Of a DNA stretch of 64,000 nucleotides, positions 1 to 11,780 are shown in pieces (position 1 is the first letter of the stretch; every line of letters begins with the position of its first letter). The stretch spans positions 12,917,807-12,981,806 of the forward strand of contig NC_085052.1 in NCBI RefSeq assembly GCF_963662255.1, read 5' to 3'. The position numbers were made by a program, and so were the translations under genes. The stretch is from Cinclus cinclus. Taxonomy: Eukaryota > Chordata > Aves > Passeriformes > Cinclidae. The notes beneath the pieces are model-generated. The model did not search any database, was not told the DNA's origin, and saw only the letters and a list, made by a program, of their open reading frames with translations.

Positions 1-2639
1 GCCTGCTGCCCATGCCCTGTCCACACAGTGGATCCCTGGAATGTGGCTGGTATCCCTTGAGAACCGCTCAGCCTTGCTGCGGGCTGGCCAGAACTGGGTT
101 GTTTCAGTCTGTCAGACAGCAGGAAACAGTGTATTTGATGTGAAATGAGAAAGACACAGTTTATTATCAAAACGGGACCCTCACAGTCCCAGGCAGTGTG
201 CTGGCAGCATTCTGTCCCAGCATCTCTGGTGACATTTGCTTCTGCTGTGACATAACCCACATTCTCAACCCCACTAGCCCAGCCCCAATATTGCTCACCA
301 GCCCTGCCTGACATGACATACATTGAGTTACTTGGTGGCCAAAGACTTTTTTCCAGGGTATGTTTTTCCCTTTGGCCTCATCTGCCATAAACCCCAGATT
401 GCTTTGGGGTGTCTGGGGGGTCAGCTCATAGCAGTGGGGGCTCAGTGGGGCCAGGAGCAGTGTGGTACCCCTGAAGGCATAAGATGTGTTTTATTCTAAT
501 AGGAGAGCTCTGGAGGGATGCCAAGAATGTGGGCCTGCCAGGAGCACCCATGGACTCCTGGCTTCTATGGGACCATCACAGCATGAGAAAAAAGTGATGA
601 GGAGCAACCCACCAGGGAGGAGGAGGTTTAAGTGCTTTACCCTGAGCCTTCAAAGCCCAGTTGCAGGAGCTTCCCTGGGTTCAGAAAAAGGAGATAACTA
701 GCCAGCCCTGGTAGGGAGCCAGGAATGCAATTTACCCAAATGCCGGGCCATGAAGTGCTGTGATCACCCTTTTCCCCACAAAGTTGTCAAGCAATACAAG
801 CCACAAACCCCATTTGCAGCCGCAGCTGTGTTGATTGAGTTCAGGTGTGATTGAGCAGAGCTGCTTGTTAAGCACAGTTTAGATCTTCCACCCCTCATTC
901 ATAGCTGCTACTGTTTATTAACACATTCAACAGTCTCATTAAGCAGGAGGTTTAATTAACTGCCATGTTTGAGCTTCATCTTGTTGAGCTGAGTTAAGCT
1001 GCCCTTGGCTTTCTGAGGCTGGGTTGTGTTGCTCCAGAACTGGAGCTGTTCCTGCTCAAATCTGTGTTTGCATTTCAGCTTTGGCCAGGGGTTCTCCCCT
1101 GTTACTAGCTGATGCTGCAGTGATGCTCAGGTGAATTCAGCCACCCAAAGGTCATGATAATGCCATGAAGATAAAACACACCAAGTATTTGAGCCATGGC
1201 ATATGGGAGAAGGAACCATGTGTGGGAAAGGACAGCAGCAATAGGGCCTGTTCCCTCTAGCCGAGGCAAAAGACACAACCTGAAACACTGATGGTCCGTT
1301 TTCAGCAGTGCCTGGGATTTAAGTGCTGGCTCTGTTTCTGTGCTGGTCAGGAGCTTTGTGAGCAGGAGGTAGCATACAGGACCAGGCTTGCTTCACTGCT
1401 TTGCCCCCTGTGTGGAGCAGGGGCAAGTGAGGGTGTATTTGGTGCAGGAATGCCTGAAAGTGCAGGCAGTGCTTCGTCCCAAAGCGGGAAGTGCGTTATG
1501 GCAGGGATAGCCTAGGAGGCTCAGCACTCCTTTCTGGGCCAATTACAGTCTGTCTCATCTCTGCTCGGGCTCTGACCCAGCTCTGGAGCTGCGTGTAGGA
1601 AAACCTCAGCCCTTCCCGATTTTTTCCCTGCTCCTAAAACAGCTGCAGCCCCAGCTGCTCAACAACTCGTGGATGCTGGACCTGAAAACTTGTGGCATGT
1701 GGGGACTGAAATCAATAGGCTGGACAAGAGGAGCTGGGGGGGAAGGCAGCCGTGAGCCGAGGGGCTGGGGGCCACAGAAGGGGAGTGGGATGTGAGGCTG
1801 AAGGCAGAACTGGCAGGAAACCCCACTCTGCAGCAGGGGGCTGGAGAGGGGAGTTTGGCCAGCAGAGACAGATTTGAGGGGGCTGAAGCCTGCCACATTT
1901 TCCATCGTTAGACATGGCTGGATTCACAACGTGACCGAGCAAAAGACCAGGAACCCGGAATGAATTTGCAGGAGGGTGTTGGAAAGCAAAAGCAGATTTT
2001 TTGCAGCATGGTGAAGGAAACCAGATCCTCAGAGGGGTCCTGATTTGCTTAAGCTTCATAGGGGAACTAAATCCCACAAATTCCTTGCCTGGAGAGGAGC
2101 AGGCTGTGTGATCCCCCTGGCATGGCATCTGGAGCAAGTTGCAAATTCACAGTGTGTGCTTGTGCTGCAAAGGCGTGCTGACTGCTCTACTCCTCGGAGC
2201 CAGTTCTAGAGGGAAACTGAGGCAGGGAGCAGCTAGGCAGCTTGCTGAGGAGGTCTGGAGCCCCAGCCCCATGCAAGTGGGTTTTGCACTGCTGTGGCAT
2301 GGAGCAACCCCACCATTGCTCCCAATAGCTTCAGCCAGGGGAACGCCATGGTTTACACCCCAATATCCCCTTCACACGTGGTTCCTGGTGTGGGGTAAGT
2401 GCAGACATCCCCCGGGAGTTATCCCCCCATTTACTTACAGCAGCTGCTCAAGTTTTCAGTCGATGTTTCCCAACCAAATTACAGGTTGAGAGATGCTTTT
2501 GACCACTTCCTTAGCCGTGCCCACTTCTTCCATACACTTGTCCCCAAGGACTACTGCCAGTTGGACTGCAAAGGAGGGAACCCCAGACCGTTCCTGCCCT
2601 GGATGCTCCTGGATGGGGCGGAGTATTAGCCCAGGTCCC
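1..2639. other. Intergenic sequence upstream of KAZALD1
   Basis: I recognise no exon of a known gene here. Open frames in all six frames are short and have no recognisable domain. In the human arrangement SFXN3 precedes KAZALD1, but none of its coding sequence is visible, so it would lie to the left if synteny holds. The stretch contains one AT-rich block with homeodomain-type sites (listed separately) and one weak minus-strand open frame near 150-470 (see findings). Confidence 0.6.
820..1010. promoter_or_regulatory. Candidate conserved noncoding element
   Basis: This AT-rich island lies in a GC-richer background. It contains two TGATTGAG sites (near 832 and 848), a TTAATTAA palindrome at 952-959, and several TTATTAAC/ATTAAGC homeodomain-type cores. 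No coding potential is seen. The call rests on composition and motif density only; conservation was not tested. Confidence 0.25.
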
Positions 2640-3100
2640 CCACACAGGGGGGTGATTCCAGCGGGACGTGCCGGTGCCAGAGAGGTGCCAGGGAACCGGA
2701 TCGGCAGAGCCCCGGGGCCGGGGTGTGGTGCGTGGCGGGACCCCGGCAGGGAAGGGGTGCCAGCCAGCCCATGTCCCGGTCCAGGGACGGCCCGCGGGCC
2801 CGGAGAGGGGCGGGGGGATTCACGTTTCTCTGACATCACGGCGGTGCTGGAGCGGCCGGGGGCCAGCAGCCCTGGGGGCCAGCAGCCCCGCCGCCTCGGT
2901 CACTGCGCACCCGCGGCCCCCGGCACCGGCGTCTCCGGTAAGTGGCGGCTTATGGCGGGGTGGCTCCTGGGGGACCCCAAGGGACGTCGTGCCTCTTCCC
3001 AGCGCTCTTCCTGCACCCCAGACGTGAGGAGCCAGAGATCAACTTTGCGATTCCCCCGCACCCTTTCTCTGGCCCCCCACACGCACCGGGGGATGGAGCC
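2640..3100 (+). promoter_or_regulatory. KAZALD1: CpG-rich promoter region of KAZALD1
   Basis: The sequence switches abruptly to GC-rich DNA with many CpG dinucleotides, unlike the CpG-poor flanks. A CRE/ATF-like TGACATCA lies at 2831-2838. A strong splice donor (CCG followed by GTAAGT) lies at 2937/2938, fitting a noncoding first exon that joins the acceptor at 4396/4397. No TATA box is evident, as is common for CpG-island promoters. The exact transcription start cannot be fixed by eye. Confidence 0.6.
2830..2937 (+). other. KAZALD1: Probable noncoding first exon of KAZALD1 (5' UTR)
   Basis: The 3' edge is defined by the GTAAGT donor starting at 2938. The left edge is a placeholder because the start of transcription is unknown. 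The exon would be joined across an intron of about 1.46 kb (2938-4396) to the first coding exon, whose acceptor follows a pyrimidine-rich tract ending in CACAG. The pairing is inferred from splice-site quality and position. Confidence 0.45.
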
Positions 3101-4396
3101 TTACTCCGTACAGACTGGGGTAGGGTGGGTGGGGGGAGGGCTCCGGCGCTGGGACCCTCTGCGCCTTTCCACCCTTGGGGTGCCTGGTGGTCTCTGGTAA
3201 ACGGATCAGATCTTTACGGTTTGTTATCCGGGGGATGCATCTGTATAACCCACTATCCGGGCCATCCCCACCCCAGCTCTGGGCTGTGTTAGCCCCGAGA
3301 GTGGGGGCTGTAGCTGGGGGAGCTGCAGCTTGCCCTTCGGCGCTGTTCCCAGCCGGAGGGGAGGGGACAGCTTGTCTGCTTAGGTCCCCTCCCCAGCCCC
3401 GCTCGCTTATGCTGAGTCGCCCTGGGGTGGAGGACCATAATTTCATCCCATCTCAGGGAAGGTAGCCAGGGTATTAACAAGGGAAGGATGTTCGCAGAGG
3501 GATCTGGTTCATTGTCACCCTCTCTGGGGACAGGCTCTATCATGTTTTTCCCCCAGGACAGATGGGAAGCCCGGAGTATATCAGCTTCTTCTTATCCGGA
3601 GTAGGTAATGCAGGCTTGGGGTTTGAGGGCAGGGACCCTGCTGTGCTGGTGCAGGCTGACTACACTGGGTCTGCTGTCAGTCCTGTGGTTGCTCACCTGT
3701 GCACTGAGCTCCTCCATGCTCAGCCTCAGTTGCCTGTGTGATAAATGAGAGGAACACAAAATCTTCTGGGGATTGGGTGGGTTTTTTTTCCCTGCTTGAG
3801 TAGGTGATGCTTAAAAAGAGGGGTTACAGCACAGGGAGGGAAGGAGAACAAAAGCCAGGTGTGACTGGGAGCATCCTTCTGGCTTGGCTGTCGCCAGCAC
3901 AGAAAGAGCACCTTGTCTGCAGGATCAGCCACTCCATTGTGCTTGTATGGATGCTGAGGGAGGAAAAAAGGGTTTGTAACTCTTACAAAGCAATGGGGAA
4001 AAGAAAGGGGCTTGAGAGCAACTTTCTGACAGGAGACCAGGAGCAGGGTATGAACGAGCTACACCATGATGTTGTTGAGCACCCTGTCCAGTGCCCTGCC
4101 AGCCTTGTGGCTTCCCAGGCTATGCTGGGCTGCCAACGGATCAAGGATGAAACCTGATGGGCTGGGGTCATCAGCACTATCTCTCCAAAAGATGTTCAGT
4201 GTCTCAGGGCAGGAGCTGGCTGGGGAGCCCCAGGGTAGGGTTCAAAGGCTGTGACTGCAGGGCTAGGAGTGAGTGGGGCTGGGATCAACCTTCCCCTGCA
4301 CATTATGCAGTGCTGCTGCTCAGAGCAAGCCAGCCAAGAGACAAAGGAGTGGGAGACACTCCCTGCACCAGTAACATACTTTCTCCCTCCTCACAG

Positions 4397-4489
4397 GCCA
4401 GGATGGCTCCTCAGATCTAGACAGGGAGACCAGAGCAGTGCCAGAAATCCCCATCCAAGTGACAGTGGGACTGGGACACAGGAGCTGCC
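4397..4489 (+). other. KAZALD1: KAZALD1 5' UTR part of the first coding exon, with a short uORF
   Basis: The exon begins after a good acceptor (pyrimidine tract plus CACAG) at 4396. The first ATG met, at 4403, opens a five-residue upstream ORF (MAPQI) that stops at 4418-4420, 69 nt before the KAZALD1 start at 4490. Ribosomes would therefore have to leak past or reinitiate after this uORF, which could lower translation. The effect is inferred. Confidence 0.55.
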
Positions 4490-4997
4490 ATGAGGATGTC
4501 TGAAGCCAAGCCCCTCAGCATCTCTTGCCTCGTGCTTTCCTTGCTTTTCTTGCACTGGGCTTTGCTCCAGCTGGGCCAGGCTTTTCCCAGCACCTCTGAC
4601 TACCTCCAGCGGGGCTGGCAACGGCTGCTGGAGGAAGGGGAGGGCTGCACTGAGTGCCAGCCAGAGGAGTGCCCGATGCCACGCGGGTGCCTGGCTGGCA
4701 CAGTGCGGGATGCCTGTGACTGTTGCTGGGAATGTGCCAACCTGGAGGGACAGATCTGTGACCTGGACAACACCAACCACTTCTACGGCAAGTGTGGGGA
4801 GCACCTGGAATGCCGGTTGGATGCCGGGGACTTGCATCACGGAGAGGTGCCCGAGCCCCAGTGTGCCTGCCTCTCCCACCTGGCCCTCTGTGGCTCTGAT
4901 GGCAAAACTTATGCCCAGATCTGCAGGTTCCTGGAGGCTGCCCATGCCCATCCTGATGCCAACCTCACTGTGGCCCATGAAGGTCCCTGCGAGTCAG
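4490..4997 (+). CDS. KAZALD1: KAZALD1 coding exon 1 (signal peptide, IGFBP and Kazal modules)
   Basis: It encodes residues 1-169 plus the first base of codon 170. The donor is TCAG followed by GTAGCT at 4998. The frame stays open into the intron and stops at 5045-5047, so intron retention would give a 185-residue protein without the Ig domain. Confidence 0.93.
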
Positions 4998-7781
4998 GTA
5001 GCTGCCCTGGGATTGTGGGAAGAGACAAGCAAGGGGATCTGGCTTAACTGTTTCACCAGGCAGCAAAACCACAGGGACAGGACTGCACTGGGGCCTCCAT
5101 GCTCCCACTAGTCCCCCCACCCTGCTGCTCTGGGAGAGCCCCTTGCAGATCCAGTGCTTGGAGAAATCTGGGAGCAGCTTTGCCAAGAGGGAGTTTATGG
5201 AAAGCAAAAAATCCTGCTGGAGCAGATGGGGAAGTTCCAGGGAATTGTTAGCAAATTCTTGGCGGCAGGGCTGGGTTCACACTGGCCTGTTGCTCCCGAG
5301 AAATGTGCCTGCCTCCTGCAAATAGAAACCAGGGTTGATTTGGCTTGGCTGTGTGATTTCCATCTCCCATTTAAAACTCAAGTGGGAGCTGAGAAGGGAC
5401 AGTCTAGCAGGAAGGCCATGCCCCATTCTGCCCAGTCCGGTACAGGTCACCCAGTGCTGTCACCACAGCCTGAGAGGTGTCAAGGCTGACCTTATTTTCT
5501 GCAGATCATCATGTTCTTGAGTGTTTTCCCAGGTATATTTGGAGGTGGAAACCTTGCTTGAACTCTGGCTCATACTATGGGCCAGATCATGGAGCAGGTG
5601 TGGGTAAGAAGGGTGGTCCTCACTCTGTCCCTCCAGGGAAGGGATGTAGAACCTGGAGCTGTTGGCTCCATCCAGGAGATGGGGACCTGCTGACGCCTTT
5701 AATTTCTGGCATGAGCCCTGTGTCAGAGCAGAGGCCTCATTTGGCTGGAAGCTCAGCTACTTCATCCATCCTCACCAGCCTCAGGGTGGATGAACGCCCC
5801 TTGGCCTTTCTCCCACAAGAGGAGCGTGCTCTGATTGCTCAGGAGAGCTTTGCTGTGTTACACTGCTGTCATTGCACTCTCCCTGCTGCGTGTGTCACTT
5901 GAGCATCATTGCACAGGCAGGGAAACTGAGACCAGCAGGAATGGCAATCCTCCATGGAGGGGTGGTGGGGTGAGTGGGCTGGGGAGGGAGCTTCCAGTCC
6001 CAGCTGTGAGGAGGGACCATGTCCTTGGGAAAGGTGAGGGTCTGCCATGGGAGGGAGAGGAGACAGACGGGGAAGGGTCCCAGCATCTCTATGTGAATGA
6101 TGTGCTGCTGCTACAGAGACCAGCCCAAGAGAGCCCATGGGACCTGCCAAGAGTGGGACCTCCTCTGAGCCCACCCTGCTCTCTACCCCCTTCTCCAGAG
6201 CCTCAGATCACCTCTCCTCCCTATGACACATGGAACATCACCGGGCAGGATGTAATCTTCGGCTGCGAGGTCTTCGCCTACCCCATGGCATCCATTGAGT
6301 GGAGGAAGGATGGCACAGAGATGCTGCTGCCTGGAGATGACCCGCACATCTCTGTCCAGGTGAGCCATCATGTCCAGGTGCCTAGGGCATTGAAGATGAC
6401 CCCAGGGTGACCCAGTGCTTCTCAGAGCTCAGTGCTTCTCTGAGCTTCCCCAGAGGGGCTTGGGGACAACCAGACTTGAGAGTGGTCATACTCTGGGAAT
6501 GGCTAAGCCTGGCTGCCTGGGAATGAGAAGGGGTGACTGGAGGCTGTATAGCGTGAGGATTGACCAAGCCAGAGCTAGTGTCTCAGTGCCATCAGAGCCA
6601 TCAGCATAGGACTCTTCTGTCATTTCCTCTAGTAATTTTTGAACTTATTCATAGAGTCCTGCAGCAGGGAGTTTCCCACTTACCTGCCTTAATTTGCTTT
6701 GTGTGCTGGCTTCACTTGCAGTTCCACTGGCAAGGCTGGAAGGAGGACTTCCCGAGTGCCTTACAGCCTGGGCTGTCTTCTGGTCCCACCAGTACACCCA
6801 TGCAGTTCCTGCCCTTTTTTCCCATCAGCAGGGCTGCCCTCCTAGAGCTGCCAGGCCCAGGGGCCACCATCCTGCCTGCAGCCAGCCCCAAATATAGCAC
6901 CCAGCTGAGTGTACCTAGCTATTAGAGGGTGTGGGCAGAGGCAAAAGGACCATGCACCTCAGCCAGGAACCAACGGGGAAGAAACTGTGGTGGAATGGAT
7001 GGAGAGAGCCAGAGGAGCACGTGGAACCTGGTACCATGGCCCCCTTCCATCTTTCTGTCCTTCAAGCCACCCCATAGCTTGTCTCAGGGTCTGACTGATG
7101 ATCTTCACCCCAAGCAGGACTACCCTGCCTGGCTGGAGGAAACTCTACTGTCCTCCACCCCTGGCCACCACACCATAATAATAGCCTGCAAACACAGCTG
7201 TAGCCCAGCTGGATCAAAACAACTTATTTATTCCTGGGGCTAAACAGAAAATTAGCATGGTTGCTGCCAGAGCAATCCTGGGACCTCACTGCCTGCTGAA
7301 ACAGGGGACTCAGAGCTCTGTGGCACAGACTGCCCCTTGCTTCTGCCACAAGTGCTGACAGAAAACCCCCTTCTTGCAGTTCAGAGGCGGCCCCCAGAAA
7401 TATGAAGTGACGGGCTGGCTGCAGATCCAGGGTGTGCGGGTGACGGATGAGGGCACGTACCGCTGCTTCGCCAGGAACAGGGTTGGGGAGGTGGTGGCAT
7501 TGGCCAGCCTGACTGTCTTCACACCAGGTGAGCACGGTGTCCTTATCCCCACGCTCTCATGGGGACATGGGAGGGGATGTCTGGGCACAGTGCACCAGTA
7601 TGGGAGCTGCTGCTGGAGCAGCTCCTATGGCTGTGCTGGGGATGCCAGGCACAGCAGGTTGGCAATGTCACATTGTCCCCATGCTGCCATTTCAGACCAG
7701 CTCAACCTGACAGACTTCTCCCTGCCGAAGCCCCACATGACACCTGAGGACTACGGGGAGAGTGATGAGGACTACTACTAG
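4490..7781 (+). CDS. KAZALD1: KAZALD1: secreted IGFBP/Kazal/Ig-domain protein (300 aa, 4 coding exons)
   Basis: The coding sequence is join(4490-4997, 6199-6359, 7380-7527, 7696-7781), 903 nt. The length of 300 residues is close to the roughly 304 of the human protein. Residues 1 to about 31 form a signal peptide with a Leu-rich core ending in GQA. Residues about 50-125 are an IGFBP N-terminal module with the Cys cluster CDCCWEC at 76-82. A Kazal module follows (about 125-167, with CGSDGKTY from 134). An Ig-like domain spans about 171-270, with Cys192 and Cys252 (in DEGTYRC), Trp204 as the core Trp, and the phrase WRKDG. Possible N-glycosylation sites are N159, N182 and N276. The tail is acidic and ends EDYY. 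The family is an extracellular IGFBP-related protein (IGFBP-rP10/BONO1) linked to bone formation and regeneration. A second in-frame Met at residue 3 is an alternative start. Confidence 0.95.
6199..6359 (+). CDS. KAZALD1: KAZALD1 coding exon 2 (first half of the Ig domain)
   Basis: The acceptor is CTTCTCCAG at 6198 and the donor is CAG followed by GTGAGC at 6360. It encodes residues 170-223, including YDTWNITGQDVIFGCEVF and SIEWRKDG, which are highly characteristic of KAZALD1. It starts in phase 1 and ends in phase 0. Confidence 0.93.
7380..7527 (+). CDS. KAZALD1: KAZALD1 coding exon 3 (second half of the Ig domain)
   Basis: The acceptor is CCCTTCTTGCAG at 7379 and the donor is CCAG followed by GTGAGC at 7528. 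It encodes residues 224-272 plus one base, including the C-terminal Ig Cys in DEGTYRCFARN. Confidence 0.93.
7696..7781 (+). CDS. KAZALD1: KAZALD1 coding exon 4 (C-terminal tail and stop)
   Basis: The acceptor is CATTTCAG at 7695. It encodes residues 273-300 and a TAG stop at 7779-7781. The intron before it is short (168 bp). The tail is rich in Asp, Glu and Tyr. Confidence 0.92.
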
Positions 7782-8444
7782 CCCAGAGATGGCATGTCCA
7801 GCTGCAGAGATCACCTTGCCCACAGCGACCCTTCCCTGGGGCTTGGGGACATCTCTGGAGCAAGCACCCTACAGGCCAAAACTCCTTTTCTGAACAACCC
7901 TGGCACAGCAGACTGTTTTTTGGGGTGGAGGACAGGGTGACGCATCCTTTTGGGGTGCTGTGGGATGGGATACTGGCTGGCTGGTGCAAGGGCTGGGACC
8001 AGGGGCAGCTCTGCCTGGAGCAGGGTGGATCTGTCCTCTGACACTGAGTGGAGACACAATGGCAGGTAGGAAACTGTGGGGACAGCTGTGCTGTGTGTGA
8101 TGAGGACTTGGTGCTGGGGATGGAGACAGCCCCCTTTGGGAGAGTGAGGCCAGGACCTCACATTATATCTTGTACGAATAATTTTTGGGGAAGCTGGAGC
8201 AGGGAGCAGGGACCTGACTGTGATAACCAGCGTGTCACCCCCGCCATCTGCTCTGTATGCCCCAAGCACAGAGACATTCCAGTTTCTCCCCAGAACCTGA
8301 GGAATCTGCTGCCAAAACACCCTCTCTTCTGTTTTGTTTTTAACCAGAAAAGTAGTGATTTGAGGAAACCAGGCACTTGTGGCTTTCAGTTCTGTCTTTT
8401 CTCCAGCTGAACCACCCTTGTGGTCAGAAAAAGTTTGGCCCTTT

Positions 8445-8492
8445 TTTGACTGACTTCATGTTTTCCCTTCCATGCCTTTGACTGACTTCATG
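8445..8492. repeat. Short direct repeat, two 16-bp copies 32 bp apart
   Basis: TTTGACTGACTTCATG occurs at 8445-8460 and again, identically, at 8477-8492. It looks like a small local duplication, probably in or near the KAZALD1 3' UTR. Confidence 0.8.
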
Positions 8493-9352
8493 CTTTGTCA
8501 TTTTGGTTGATGTTATTTAAAATATATGTGTAGGTCAAAGCCAAGGCCAGCTGAGTGTTCTGCATCTACAAGGATGAATATGGGGGTGTGGAAGGGTGCA
8601 AACACTGTGGATGCTACCTTGTCCATTGTGGGGTACTTGAGTTGAGGAGCCCTCCTGCCCACCCCAGTGCTCACAGCTGGTCCTGGTGTGGGTCCTGCCA
8701 TTCCCACCCCACCTGGGATTGGGGGTGCCCAGCAGACAATCTCCTGTGCATTGGTGATACATCGACTCAAATCACTGTACTCCCACGTGTTTGGATCCCA
8801 TCCCACTGCTTTCCATTTTCATCTTGGGATCCTAAGTTCTGTGACACTGGGGTCTCCACCCAGGTGACCACAGCCCTATCAAGTGTGGAGCACCTCTGTG
8901 CCTAGTTGGTGAAGTAAAGGGATGGTCTGGTTTCCACTGGAAAGATGGTATTTAAAAAAAAAAAAAATCAAATCCCACCTACCTCCCAGAGCTGGTGATT
9001 TAGAGCAAACTTTCACTTGGGGGGAGCACAGGAAGGAAGTTTCAGAGCTGCACTGTGCTGCTCACTGCCCAGAGAGGACTGTCAGGACCCTTCCTATGCA
9101 CATTCTGGGGCTGAACTCACATTCAAGGGGTGCTTTACACCCCCAGAGCAGTAGCATTTACAGGATTTCTGGTGCTCAAAACCTCCATATGGACCAAACC
9201 ACTCCCAGTTATTCAGTCCCAGCTCCAGGGAGGTCCAGAGCTGGGGCAGGGAGCCAGACCCCATAAGGAAGGAATTGGCCAGACCCCAGGCAGGAGCAGG
9301 CAGGATGCAATGAAGCTGGTGGCTTGGGTCCCATGCTACTCTCCTTCACATG

Positions 9353-9369
9353 TTTTTTTTTTTTTTTTT
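9353..9369. repeat. T17 homopolymer followed by a pyrimidine tract
   Basis: A run of 17 T is followed by about 20 bases of nearly pure C/T. No retroelement body is recognisable beside it, so I do not call a retroposon. Confidence 0.7.
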
Positions 9370-11190
9370 CTTTTCTTCCTTTTTCTCTTGAGAGCTGGAT
9401 CAGATGACACAATTACAGCACTGAAACCTGAACAAGCAAATGAAAGGGATTTGTTTAGAATTGGCAGCAGAGCAAAATTCTTGCAGATGGTGAGGCTGGG
9501 CCAGTCCTGGCCCCCTGCACCACAGCTTGATGGGGCACTGCTTCCCTGCCTTCTGGAGTGCCTACTCTTTCTAGTAGAAAACACCTTCTCAGCCTGAGAA
9601 ATGCAAAAGCCATTGATGCCTCAGCCTCTCCTTCCATCTAACAGGGTAACAGAATCCTCCTGGGATGATCAGAGTTGGACGGTGTTGAGGAGGGACCAGG
9701 GACAGAAGTGTGCCACTGACTTCTATTTTGCTTTTTTTCGGGTTTAAAACATGCTTTCAGAGAAGCTGGGCCTTTTTATCCATCCTGATCCCCTTCCTGT
9801 TTTGCACACAAATGAGCTGGTGGAACTGGGCCGCACTCAGGCTGAGGCTGCCACGGGGAAATCTGAGAGTGTCCCAGAGTTTCAGCAGTCAAGAGCTGCT
9901 TGCTGGGCTCCCTGATGGTGCCCGGGGCTGGCCCCTGGCCAGGGCTGCCATGCCAACCCTCCTCAGGGCCAGGCTTGCCCTCCCTGTGTTGGCACAAATC
10001 CAGGTCGTGCTGGGTGTGGATGCAGCTTTGGTCTAGCTGGAGAGTGTGGGATGGGTCACACATTCCATCCCTGGCTCTCCATGTGCTCTGCAGGACAATG
10101 CTCTGCCTGGGCAATTGCATTTTGGTCTCAGTCCTTGTCCCTCTCTGCTTCACACCCAGTGCCTTTGTACCCTGTAGGGAGCTGGCAGGGGATGCTGGTG
10201 GCTCCTGCCTGGCAGGAAGAGCAGTGGGGATGTAGTGACCAAGAGAGGAGGAACTTGACCAAAAGCTCTTGGCCAAAACTAACCAAACCAAGGGCTCTGT
10301 CCCCCAGACTCCTCGGATCCCACTGTGGGAGAGGGCTGCATGACATACAAAGTGAAGGGCAGTAGAGGGGTTCCAGGGGCACAGAGAGGGCTGGTGTCTC
10401 CTCATCCCAGCTCCCAGTCTTGCTGTTTTCTAGTCGCTTAAAAATTAAAGAAGCCAATATTGCTGCACGGCTGGAATCGGTCACTGCCACAGAGCTTAAT
10501 TGAAGTTATTTGTTGGCTCTAAACACATTTGGTCACTTCTGCTGCTGGCTGCTCAGATGTTTCTTGCAATCCCTGCCCCAAGGAAGGGGAGCACCTGAGG
10601 CTCTGCAGACCCTGTTTTCAGCTCCAGGCACCTAGAGAGTCCCGGGGACCTGACCAAACCTGGTGTCCGTGTGCGTTCAGAGGATGTGCCCCAGTAGCAT
10701 GCAGCGCCGAATTCCTTTGCTGGCCGATTTTTGGCACAGCTGCTTTCTGGGGGCAGAGGGGGGCTGAGCAGCTCCTGCCAGCCCAGCCGACTACACTCAG
10801 AGCACCTGATCAGGTGAGCCCAGAGATCAGGCTGATGTCAGGGAAGAGGAGAGCTGGACTGGGAGGTGTTGACGTGGCCACTGGCCCAGGCGCAGCACCG
10901 ACACCTCCTGGCCACCTGGGATGAGCAGGGTGCGGGTACCTGCCAGGGCACCAGAGGTCACTGCGAGCCTTGGTACAAAGAAAAGGGCGGCTTGTCCTGC
11001 CAGGACCTGAAATACCCTGGAGATGCACCCTCTGACCAGCTGCCAACCACGGGGTTTTGTGGTCTGCAATGAAAACCCACCAAGTCTGTCTAGTAAATAC
11101 ACTCCAGTAACAAAAACATGCTGTCCCTGTCCTTCCCTACCATTGGGGGTGCTGGAACCTGCCCCTGTCTGGGCCTGGGCAGGAGGCACA

Positions 11191-11780
11191 TGGAATCATA
11201 GAATAGTGTGGATTGGAAGGGACCTTAGAGGTCATTTAGTTCCAATGTCCCTGCCATGGGCAGGGGCACCTTCTACTTGACCAGGTTGCTCAGGGCCCCA
11301 CCCAGCCTGGTCTTGAACATTTCCAGGGCTGGGGAGTCCACAACTGCTCTGAGAAGCCTATGCTGGTTCCTCACCACCTGCACAAGAAAGAATTTCTCTC
11401 TTATATCTGATCTAAACATACTCTCCTCCAGATTAAAGCCATTTACCTTTTTTCTATCACGACATGCCCTTGTCAAAAGTCATTCTCCAGCTCTCTTCTA
11501 GATCCTTTGGGTTCTGGAAGGTGCTTTAAGGTGTTCCTGGAGCCTTTTCTTCTTTAGCTTACTCTTCTTCAGGCCCAGCTCTCTCAGCCTGTCTCCAACC
11601 CTCTGAGCATCTTCATGGCCCTCCTCAGGACCTGCTCCAACAAGTCCACGTTCTTCTTATGCTGGGAGCCCCAGAGCTGGACACAGCACTCAGGTAGGAT
11701 CTCACAAAAGCAGAGTAGAGGGACAGAACCACCTCCCTCAACCTGCTGGCCGTGTTTTTTGAGATTTATCCGTACCTCCA
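11191..11780 (-). mobile_element. CR1-family LINE fragment, 5' truncated and decayed
   Basis: The left edge carries the reverse complement of the CR1 3' end (AATCATAGAATAGTGTGG, then GGAAGGGACCTTAGAGGTCA). On the minus strand two frames show typical CR1 ORF2 C-terminal phrases. Around 11660-11580 it reads VQLWGSQHKKNVDLLEQV and RRAMKMLRGLE. Around 11440-11280 it reads NGFNLEE, SDIREKFF and VVDSPALEMFKTRLGGAL. The frames are broken relative to each other, so the copy is dead. The left edge is sharp; the right edge (11740-11780) is approximate. CR1 is the dominant LINE of birds and reptiles. Confidence 0.9.

Larger units (their letters stand above)
7782..11190. other. KAZALD1 3' UTR (end unknown) and downstream intergenic sequence
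   Basis: No canonical AATAAA was found in the first kilobase after the stop. An AATATA variant lies at 8521, so the 3' UTR end is left open. The stretch also contains a direct repeat at 8445-8492, an A14 tract (8954-8967) and a T17 tract (9353-9369). No further gene is recognised. Confidence 0.5.

Noticed and set aside
8954..8967. A14 tract as the tail of a processed retrocopy
   Set aside because: No matching gene-like sequence or target-site duplication is visible upstream of it.
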